Shown here piece after piece: positions 1 to 6,257 of a stretch of 8,329 bases of DNA (position 1 is its first letter; each line of letters starts with the position of its first letter). The translations under genes were made by a program, and so were the position numbers. The DNA comes from an uncultured Bacteroidales bacterium (GTDB lineage Bacteria; Bacteroidota; Bacteroidia; Bacteroidales; P3), in contig CALGGY010000124.1 in NCBI GenBank assembly GCA_937915785.1, forward strand, positions 1-8,329, given 5' to 3'. Below the pieces are notes generated by a model. The model was not told the origin of the DNA. It worked only from the letters and a program-made list of their open reading frames with translations, and searched no databases.

Positions 1-3000
1 CCCTCCGCGACACCATTCACCCCGTAATCTGTGCCGGAGCCCGGTTCGACACCAACGGACATCTAGGCTACACCCCCGCCAGCGGGCAGAACTACGGACC
101 TTATTACCGTCAAGGCATTTATACCCAGCACCTGCGTACCCCCGACAGCTGCTACTTCAATCTCGTAATCGACCTTACGGTTAACGACACTCTCCGCGAT
201 ACCATACATCCCGTAATCTGTGCCGGCGCCCGGTTCGACACCAACGGACATCTGGGTTGTTCACCCGTGAGCGGACGCAACTACGGTCCTTATTACCGTC
301 AAGGGGTTTACACCCAGCACCTTCGCGCCCCCGACAGCTGCTACCATAATCTGGTCATCGCCCTTACGGTGAACGACACCCTGCGCGACACCGTACATGC
401 CATGGTCTGTGCCGGAGGCGGTTTCGACACCAACGGACACGTGGGGTGTAGTCCTGTCAGCGGGCAGAATTATCCGCCATACTACATGCCCGGATACTAC
501 ACGCAATACCTGCGCGCTCCCGACAGCTGTTTCCATAATTTGGTTGTTCACCTGATGGTGCTCGACACCCTTCGCGACACCGTGCACCGTACCGTTTGTG
601 CCGGTGCCAGTTTCGACACCAACGGACGTTCATACTATTTCCCAGGATACCACACCCAGCATCATCGCGACAGCGTTAGCGGATGTTTCTACAATCTGGT
701 GGTGCACCTTGCGGTGAACGACACGCTGCGCGACACCGTGCACCGTACCGTTTGCGCCGGCGCCAGTTTCGACACCAACGGTGTGCAATATTATTATCAG
801 GGCGTTTACACCCAGCGTTTGCGCGATGCCATTACACATTGCTACCACAATCTGGTTATCGACCTTACGGTGAACGACACGCTTCGCGACACCGTGCACC
901 GTACCGTTTGTGCCGGCGCCAGTTTCGACACCAACGGCGTGCAATATTATTATCAGGGCGTTTACACCCAGCGTTCGCGTGACAGCATAACGCGTTGTTT
1001 CCACAATCTGGTCATCGACCTTACGGTGAACGACACCCTACGCGACACCCTAAGCCGCACCATCTGCGCCGGTGGCCGGTTCGACACACTTGGGCTATCG
1101 TTGCGGGCGGCAGGATTCCACATCCTGTCACAGCGTCTGCCCGACAGCTGCTACCACAATTTGGTTATCCACCTTTCGGTGAACGACACCCTTCGCGACA
1201 CCGTAAACCGCACCATAGACCCTGGCGGACGGTTCGACACCAACGGCGTTACCTACCGCTCGCAGGGAGTTTTCACCCAGCACCACCGCCTGCCCGACAG
1301 CTGCCACCACAACCTTGTGATAAACATTACCATGCGCGACACCCTGTGCGACACCATTTACCCGGTGATTTGTGCCGGAGCACGGTTCGACACCAACCGC
1401 TCGGCAGGCTACGGGCCATATACCGCCACAGGAGAGTATGTTCAGCGTTTGCGCTATGCCGACAGCATTTGGCACAAGCTTATAATTCGCCTTACGGTGA
1501 ACGACACATTCCGCGACACTTTGCATCCTTCCATCTGTAACGGACAGACCTTCACCGTTGGCGGACAATCGTTTTCCACACAGGGCTGGCACACCCTCCA
1601 CCTGACCACCATACACGGCTGTGACAGCATTTTTGTGATATACCTTACGGTGAATGCCACCTACCGCGACACCATACTCGATACCATCTGTGCAGGAAAT
1701 ATCTACACTCGCGGAGGACAATCGTACACCCGTCAGGGCGATTACACGCAACGGCTTTCATCGGTGGCGGGATGCGACAGCGTGGAGGTTATCCGCCTTA
1801 CGGTGAGCGACACCTTCCATATCAACAGACGCGATGTGCTATGTGCCGGCGATACTCTTTTCCTTGCGGGACATGCTTTTTCCACCACCGGCCGCCACAT
1901 GCTGAGGCTTAGCACCGCCCATGGCTGCGACAGCGTGATAGAAATAAACCTTACCGTGCGCGATACACTTCGCGACACCGTGCACAGGCCCATTTGCCGT
2001 GGAGCATCGTTCGACACCCTCAACCACAGCTACCAAACCGCCGGATATCACACCATATATCAGCGTTTTGGCCGTTGTTTCCACAATCTTGTTACACACG
2101 TGGTGGTGAACGACACTTTCCGCGACACCCTTCAGCCAGTGATCTGTGCCGGAGCACGTTACAACATAGGCGACAGCTCGTATAATAAAACGGGCGTCTA
2201 TCCGCAGTATCTGCAAACGGCAAGCGGCTGCGACAGCACCATAGTGGTCGACCTTACGGTGAACGACACCCTGCGCGATACCTTGAGCCGACGCATCTGC
2301 CGAGGCGAAAATGTTGATGTGCGGGGCATAAGGTACACACAGACAGGTAACTACGTGCAACGCTTCCGCCAACCCGACAGCTGTTATAGCAATATTTATG
2401 TGCAGTTGGTGGTTCTGGACACCTATCACATACGTTTCGACACCACTATGTGCGCCGGCTCGGCTTTCGTTTATGGCGACTCAACGTTCAACACACAAGG
2501 CTCGTACAATTTTGTGGTGAGGGACACCGACCATTGCGACCTTGTGTTTGTCGACCTTGCAATAGCCGACACCCTGCGCGACACCGTCCATCGCACCGTT
2601 TGTCCGGGTGCCAGTTTCGACACCATCGGCGAACAGTATTTTGTTGCCGGATGGCACACCAAACATCTGCAGGACCCCACTACCAACTGCCTTAGAAATT
2701 TGGTGATACACCTCACCGTGTCCGACACCACCCGCGACACCGTGCATCCTGTAATCTGTGCAGGCGCCAGTTTCGACACCACCGGCTACCAATACTATAA
2801 TCAGGGCGTTTACCGACGGCTGCTGCAAGACCCACTTAGCCATTGTTACAGCCTGTTGATAATAGACCTAACGGTGAACGACACCCTGCGCGACACGGTG
2901 TACCGCACTGTTTGCGCCGGCGCTAGTTTCGACACCAACGGACTGCAATACCACATGCCCGGATGGTACACACAGCATCTTCGCGACCCACTAACACACT

Positions 3001-5837
3001 GTTTCCACAACCTTGTTATTCGCCTTTCGGTGAACGACACCCTTCGCGATACAGTGCACCCCGTAATCTGTGCGGGCGAATATTTCGACACCAACGGCGT
3101 GCGTTATACCACGCAGGGACTGTTCGTTCAGCGTACGCAGGATTCCATAACCCACTGCTACCATAATCTTTACGTAAACCTTACGGTGAACGACACGTTC
3201 CGCGACACACTGCGTCCCACAATATGCCAAGGCTCCGCCTATATTCACGACAACCTCCGTTTCGACACATCGGGCGTTTATACCATCCCTTACCAAACGG
3301 TGCACGGCTGCGACAGCGTCATAGTGATAGAGCTTACGGTGCTCGACACGGTGCGGCATGCCGTTCAGCGCACCCTTTGTGCCGGAAAAACTTTCGACAC
3401 ATTGGGGCACCGTTTGTACCTCGACAGCGTTTATACCTTTGCTGTGCCCGACAGCTCGGTTTGCGGACAGCATATACTCACTGTCAGCCTCACGGTTTTG
3501 GACACCTTGCGCGACACCATCTACCGCACCATCAGCGCCGGCGCCAGTTTCGACACCAACGGACGCCAATATTTCTTCCAAGGGCAATACATACAACATC
3601 TGCGCGAGCCCGACAGTTGTTTCCATAATTTGGTGATAAACATTGCTGTGCTCGACACCCTGCGCGACACCGTGCGTCGTACCCTGTGTGCCGGTGCCCG
3701 CTACGACACCAACGGCTATACTTATTATTTCCCCGGAGTGTACCGGCAGTACAACCGCGACTCGCTTACGGGCGTTTTCAGCAACCTTGTGGTTTATATC
3801 GATGTAAACGACACCCTGCGTGACACCGTCTGGCGTACCCTTTGCGCCGGAGCGCGGTTCGACACCAACGGCTACACATACCGCCATCAGGGCGTTTATA
3901 CACAATATCTGCGTGAGCCCGACAGCTGCTACCACAATCTGGTGGTGTTTGTGGATGTGAACGACACCCTTCGCGACACTGTGTACCGTACGCTGTGCGC
4001 CGGTGCCAGCTTCGACACCAACGGACAGCAGTATTATCTGCAAGGACAATACACTCAGCATCTGCGCGAGCCCGACAGCTGCTACCACAATCTGGTGATA
4101 AACATCAGCGTTCTCGACACCTTGCGCGACACCGTGCAGCCTGTTATCTGCGCCGGCCAAACTTTCGACACCAACGGGCGTTCCTATGCCCGTCAGGGGC
4201 AGTACATACAATATCTGCGCGACCCCATAACGCGTTGTTTCAATAACTTGGTTGTCAACCTTACGGTGAACGACACTTTCCGCGACCATATCTACGACAC
4301 CCTCTGTGCCGGCGACTCCTTTACCCACAACAATATTTCGTACACCCTGCCGGGCACACATCTGCAACGCTACTCAACGGTGCTTGGCTGCGACAGTATA
4401 GTGGCCATACATCTGCATGTGCGCGACACTCTCCGCGATACGGTGCATCCCATAGTGTGCGCCGGCGCCGGTTTCGACACCAATGGACGTAGATATTATA
4501 TTCAAGGCGTTTATACACAGTATCTTAGGGATAGCAACAGCTGTTTTCACAATCTGGTTATCGACCTTACGGTGAACGATACCATTCGGGCTCACGTTTA
4601 CGACACTGTGTGCGAAGGCACCACCTATCGTTTCAATAGCCAATATTACACAAATACGGGCGTTTACAGGTATATGATGCGCAACAGCGAGGGTTGCGAC
4701 AGCATCACCTATCTGCACCTACAGGTGAATCCACAGGCCTATGTGCGTGTTTACGACACCTGCTACACAGGGGCTTACCATTATGCGGACACCATTTACA
4801 CGCAGCCAGGCTCCTATTACCACACTTTCCAGCGCGTGGGCACAGGCTGCGACAGCGTAGTGGTGCTTTACCTCAAGTTCTGTGATTCCATTCTTACCAA
4901 ACTCTACGACACCATCTGCAACGACTCTGTGTATCGGTTCGGCAACACCGTGCTCACAGCCTCGGGGACTTATTATCGCAAGGAGTTCAGCTACAAAGGC
5001 TGTGACAGCATTATAGAACTGAACCTTGTGGTGGTGAATTACCCAACACTGCAGATAGTGGATTCGGGAGGCTACTGCCACAACGGTTTCGCCACGCTGA
5101 AATTGCACACCAACGGCAACAGTATTACATGGAGTTCGTTCCCACACGACTCGTCGCTGACAGGGCAGGAGCATAGCCGGACACTTTACGTGTCGCCCTC
5201 GCGATATACCGTGTACACGGTGGTTGTGGACAGTGTGCCCCGCCTCAAGACCTGCACATCTACAGCCCGCATCAACCTTACCAAAGCCTCCAAAGTGCAG
5301 GCCGTCATGAAACGTAACCCGTTGGAAACCACTATGGACAACCTGCAAACCCAGTTTACGGACATAAGTTTGGGCAATGTGGTGTACCGTGACTGGCTTT
5401 TCCACGAGTCGTCGGAAATGGCAGTTGACAGGTATTACCAGTACGACAGCATTGTGTGGTTCACGCCTTTGGCCGAGAGCGACAGCTTCCGCGTGCGTTT
5501 GGCAGTGCGCAACGATGTAGGCTGCACCGACACCGTTACCAATATCTACCCCATACTTAAAGCCGACCTTTGGGTGCCAAACGCTTTCACCCCCGACGAG
5601 GACCTTAACACACTGTTCAAAGTGGGCGCCTACAATCTGGCCGAATACGAAATTTACATCTACAACCGCGCCGGACTGCTGGTGTTCCACTCCACCTCGC
5701 CCGACGACAGCTGGGACGGTACCCACAACGGACAGCAGTGCATACCCGGCTCGTACGTATATATCATCCGCTACGCCACAAAAGTGCATCCCAAACTGCC
5801 ACAGAAAAAAGTGGGCTCAGTGCTGCTTATAAGATAA
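1..5837 (+). CDS. Giant tandem-repeat T9SS type B sorted surface protein, 5'-truncated
   Basis: The frame is open from the left edge (first full codon at base 3) to a TAA at 5835-5837, giving 1944 visible residues. The true start lies outside the window. The GTG at 267 lies inside the second repeat unit, and the same repeat reads unbroken upstream of it, so it is not the start. Visible residues 1-1680 are 32 tandem units, about 1681-1855 are Ig/PKD-like, and about 1856-1944 are a CHU_C domain. CHU_C is the C-terminal signal of type B T9SS cargo, so the protein is expected to cross the outer membrane and be attached or released there. The repeats are rich in Thr, Asp, Arg, Tyr and Cys and suggest a long rigid stalk. 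I infer an adhesin-like or structural surface role. No catalytic motif is visible. Gene 2 downstream carries the same repeats and probably shows what the missing N-terminus looks like. Confidence 0.93.
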   Translation, partial: LRDTIHPVICAGARFDTNGHLGYTPASGQNYGPYYRQGIYTQHLRTPDSCYFNLVIDLTVNDTLRDTIHPVICAGARFDTNGHLGCSPVSGRNYGPYYRQGVYTQHLRAPDSCYHNLVIALTVNDTLRDTVHAMVCAGGGFDTNGHVGCSPVSGQNYPPYYMPGYYTQYLRAPDSCFHNLVVHLMVLDTLRDTVHRTVCAGASFDTNGRSYYFPGYHTQHHRDSVSGCFYNLVVHLAVNDTLRDTVHRTVCAGASFDTNGVQYYYQGVYTQRLRDAITHCYHNLVIDLTVNDTLRDTVHRTVCAGASFDTNGVQYYYQGVYTQRSRDSITRCFHNLVIDLTVNDTLRDTLSRTICAGGRFDTLGLSLRAAGFHILSQRLPDSCYHNLVIHLSVNDTLRDTVNRTIDPGGRFDTNGVTYRSQGVFTQHHRLPDSCHHNLVINITMRDTLCDTIYPVICAGARFDTNRSAGYGPYTATGEYVQRLRYADSIWHKLIIRLTVNDTFRDTLHPSICNGQTFTVGGQSFSTQGWHTLHLTTIHGCDSIFVIYLTVNATYRDTILDTICAGNIYTRGGQSYTRQGDYTQRLSSVAGCDSVEVIRLTVSDTFHINRRDVLCAGDTLFLAGHAFSTTGRHMLRLSTAHGCDSVIEINLTVRDTLRDTVHRPICRGASFDTLNHSYQTAGYHTIYQRFGRCFHNLVTHVVVNDTFRDTLQPVICAGARYNIGDSSYNKTGVYPQYLQTASGCDSTIVVDLTVNDTLRDTLSRRICRGENVDVRGIRYTQTGNYVQRFRQPDSCYSNIYVQLVVLDTYHIRFDTTMCAGSAFVYGDSTFNTQGSYNFVVRDTDHCDLVFVDLAIADTLRDTVHRTVCPGASFDTIGEQYFVAGWHTKHLQDPTTNCLRNLVIHLTVSDTTRDTVHPVICAGASFDTTGYQYYNQGVYRRLLQDPLSHCYSLLIIDLTVNDTLRDTVYRTVCAGASFDTNGLQYHMPGWYTQHLRDPLTHCFHNLVIRLSVNDTLRDTVHPVICAGEYFDTNGVRYTTQGLFVQRTQDSITHCYHNLYVNLTVNDTFRDTLRPTICQGSAYIHDNLRFDTSGVYTIPYQTVHGCDSVIVIELTVLDTVRHAVQRTLCAGKTFDTLGHRLYLDSVYTFAVPDSSVCGQHILTVSLTVLDTLRDTIYRTISAGASFDTNGRQYFFQGQYIQHLREPDSCFHNLVINIAVLDTLRDTVRRTLCAGARYDTNGYTYYFPGVYRQYNRDSLTGVFSNLVVYIDVNDTLRDTVWRTLCAGARFDTNGYTYRHQGVYTQYLREPDSCYHNLVVFVDVNDTLRDTVYRTLCAGASFDTNGQQYYLQGQYTQHLREPDSCYHNLVINISVLDTLRDTVQPVICAGQTFDTNGRSYARQGQYIQYLRDPITRCFNNLVVNLTVNDTFRDHIYDTLCAGDSFTHNNISYTLPGTHLQRYSTVLGCDSIVAIHLHVRDTLRDTVHPIVCAGAGFDTNGRRYYIQGVYTQYLRDSNSCFHNLVIDLTVNDTIRAHVYDTVCEGTTYRFNSQYYTNTGVYRYMMRNSEGCDSITYLHLQVNPQAYVRVYDTCYTGAYHYADTIYTQPGSYYHTFQRVGTGCDSVVVLYLKFCDSILTKLYDTICNDSVYRFGNTVLTASGTYYRKEFSYKGCDSIIELNLVVVNYPTLQIVDSGGYCHNGFATLKLHTNGNSITWSSFPHDSSLTGQEHSRTLYVSPSRYTVYTVVVDSVPRLKTCTSTARINLTKASKVQAVMKRNPLETTMDNLQTQFTDISLGNVVYRDWLFHESSEMAVDRYYQYDSIVWFTPLAESDSFRVRLAVRNDVGCTDTVTNIYPILKADLWVPNAFTPDEDLNTLFKVGAYNLAEYEIYIYNRAGLLVFHSTSPDDSWDGTHNGQQCIPGSYVYIIRYATKVHPKLPQKKVGSVLLIR
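3..569 (+). repeat. Three long-form (63-residue) repeat units with an 11-residue insertion
   Basis: Units 1-3 carry extra residues after FDTNG, reading HLGYTPASGQNYGP in unit 1 and HLGCSPVSG or HVGCSPVSG in units 2 and 3. Units 2 and 3 gain a third Cys here where unit 1 has Tyr. Unit 9 (1344-1508, 55 residues) has a shorter related stretch, AGYGPYTATG, that could be a remnant of the same loop. The insertion sits between the two cysteines and probably forms a longer surface loop. The array continues beyond the left edge, so more long-form units may lie upstream. Confidence 0.85.
3..5042 (+). repeat. 32-unit in-frame tandem repeat array, about 153-156 bp per unit
   Basis: Unit starts, read from the translation: 3, 192, 381, 570, 726, 882, 1038, 1191, 1344, 1509, 1662, 1815, 1968, 2118, 2271, 2424, 2574, 2730, 2886, 3042, 3198, 3351, 3507, 3660, 3816, 3969, 4122, 4278, 4431, 4584, 4737 and 4890. 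Most units are 50-52 residues; units 1-3 are 63 and unit 9 is 55. The common core is LRDTVHRTVCAG, then FDTNG, an aromatic-rich G-[VYWH]-[YFH]-T-Q stretch, a second Cys, and a closing beta-like LTVNDT. Units with GCDS at the second Cys resemble the GCDS-x-LxLTV repeats common in large secreted Bacteroidales proteins. All unit lengths are multiples of three, so gain or loss of a unit keeps the frame. Copies differ at many synonymous sites, so most duplications are not very recent. Units 5 and 6 (726-1037) are among the closest pairs. The fold is unknown to me; a small beta-sandwich linked end to end is plausible. Confidence 0.95.
5043..5567 (+). other. Ig/PKD-like region between the repeats and the sorting domain
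   Basis: This is part of gene 1, about 175 residues. The first half (to about 5285) reads as one Ig-like beta domain with a YTVYTVVVDSV strand near its end. The second half contains QFTDIS followed by RDWLF and later FRVRLAVRNDVGCTDTV, the usual PKD pattern of an F-D-S strand, a W core residue and a closing T-D-T-V strand. PKD domains commonly sit just before CHU_C in T9SS type B cargo and act as spacers. The repeat pattern stops at 5042. Lysines, nearly absent before, become normal here. Confidence 0.7.
5568..5834 (+). other. CHU_C / gliding-motility-associated C-terminal domain (T9SS type B sorting signal)
   Basis: The last 89 residues of gene 1 begin LWVPNAFTPDEDLNTLFKV. They continue with YEIYIYNRAGLLVF, then DDSWDGTHNGQQCIPGSYVY, and end KKVGSVLLIR. 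This matches the family's order: PNAFTP-D-x-N start, F-x-I/V strand, N-R-x-G-x-x-V/L-F, W-D-G, G-x-Y-x-Y, and a basic-hydrophobic tail. The domain directs periplasmic cargo to the T9SS translocon. Unlike type A signals, it does not always lead to A-LPS anchoring; some type B cargo uses separate anchoring partners. Confidence 0.93.
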
Positions 5838-5879
5838 AACGCCGATATTGGGTGTTGATAGCGCTATAAACAGATGTCA

Positions 5880-5912
5880 AGCAACTGCATTTTTTTACCG
5901 ATGCACATTGCT
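5880..5912 (+). terminator. Possible weak terminator stem-loop after gene 1
   Basis: AGCAA (5880-5884) pairs with TTGCT (5908-5912), and TGCAT (5886-5890) pairs with ATGCA (5901-5905). They are separated by a one-versus-two-base internal bulge and a 10-base T-rich loop. An AT-rich stretch follows, but there is no clean U-run directly after the stem. The position, 43 bases after the stop, is right for a terminator. The AT content and missing U-tract make the call weak. Confidence 0.3.
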
Positions 5913-5993
5913 GAAAGATAGTATTTTACAATATTTTTAAATTTTTATTTAAAACATGTAGCAAAAAATTATTTTTTTTCACAAAAAAAAGTG

Positions 5994-6001
5994 TAAATTT
6001 G
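5994..6001 (+). promoter_or_regulatory. Bacteroidota-type -7 promoter box (TAAATTTG) for gene 2
   Basis: TAAATTTG matches the TAnnTTTG -7 consensus of the Bacteroidota primary sigma factor exactly. The matching upstream TTTG element is not clear; a T-run at 5972-5979 sits at roughly the right distance and an A/T-rich tract lies further upstream. Transcription would start near 6008, giving a leader of about 95 nt before the ATG at 6102. A chance match is possible in such AT-rich DNA. Confidence 0.55.
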
Positions 6002-6012
6002 CAAAGTGGCAA

Positions 6013-6055
6013 CTCTCATTATTTGTGGGAGATTCAAACTTCATGTAATTGAGAG
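6013..6055 (+). promoter_or_regulatory. Leader inverted repeats with two alternative pairings
   Basis: CTCTCA at 6013-6018 can pair exactly with TGAGAG at 6050-6055. CTCTC at 6013-6017 can instead pair with GGGAG at 6027-6031, with one G-U pair. The two stems exclude each other and lie inside the predicted 5' leader of gene 2. Each stem is short, so this may be chance. Confidence 0.22.
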
Positions 6056-6076
6056 AAGTGCAATATTGAAAGGCTA

Positions 6077-6089
6077 TTTACACTGTAAA
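6077..6089. promoter_or_regulatory. Interrupted palindrome TTTACA-C-TGTAAA just upstream of the gene 2 start
   Basis: This is a perfect 6-bp dyad around one central base, ending 12 bases before the ATG at 6102. As DNA it could be a small operator; as RNA it would form a weak hairpin beside the ribosome entry site. No Shine-Dalgarno is visible near the ATG, as is common in Bacteroidota. The dyad is A/T-rich and no second copy was noticed elsewhere in the window. Confidence 0.3.
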
Positions 6090-6101
6090 CAGCAACGAAT
6101 T

Positions 6102-6257
6102 ATGAAAGAGGACATTACACGACAAATCACATTGGTTTCCGCATTGCTTGTGGCTGTGTGCCACAAATTGCCTCCGCGCCACGGTGTGCGTTGCCGGATA
6201 TTGTCTGTTGTAGTAGCACTGATGGTTGCGATGTTCGTTGAGTCCGACGTTTTGGCA
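6102..6257 (+). other. Long Sec signal peptide with two hydrophobic stretches
   Basis: Residues 9-20 (ITLVSALLVAVC) and 33-45 (ILSVVVALMVAMF) are hydrophobic, separated by a basic linker containing KLPPRHGVRCR. A signal peptidase I site fits after residue 52 (V-L-A before Q-Q). The distal stretch alone, with the preceding RCR, would be a normal signal peptide. The first 28 residues are therefore either an extended n-region or lie upstream of the real start. Confidence 0.75.

Larger units (their letters stand above)
5838..6101. other. AT-rich intergenic region between the two giant genes
   Basis: This gap contains no credible gene. From the left it holds a perfect 10-bp palindrome ATAGCGCTAT (5858-5867), an imperfect stem-loop (5880-5912), a very A/T-rich tract (about 5921-6000) with T and A runs, a TAnnTTTG box (5994-6001), and leader inverted repeats before the ATG at 6102. 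The drop in GC against the flanking coding DNA is sharp. The size and content fit a place where one transcript ends and a new one starts, not an internal operon gap. Confidence 0.7.

Noticed and set aside
683..1540. + strand open frames (683-982 and 995-1540) in a second phase of the repeats
   Set aside because: They are out-of-phase readings of the same units, Arg/His/Pro-rich, and end wherever one unit differs; the main frame is unbroken.
2991..4367. 458-codon open frame on the minus strand inside the repeat array
   Set aside because: The unit length is a multiple of three, so a stop-free antisense frame is copied with every unit. The encoded sequence is a repetitive mirror of the + strand repeats without any start context, and the + frame carries clear domains.
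3..5042. CRISPR array or non-coding satellite as the explanation of the periodic repeats
   Set aside because: The period is about 153 bp without a conserved short repeat plus unique spacer pattern, every unit is in frame, and differences are largely synonymous or conservative.
4719..5789. 356-codon minus-strand open frame over the gene 1 tail
   Set aside because: It lies opposite the clear PKD and CHU_C coding sequence and shows no recognisable domain; it is a shadow of moderately GC-rich coding DNA.
5858..5867. ATAGCGCTAT palindrome as the gene 1 terminator
   Set aside because: A perfect palindrome without a loop forms no stable hairpin of its own, and no U-run follows. It is noted only as part of the gap.
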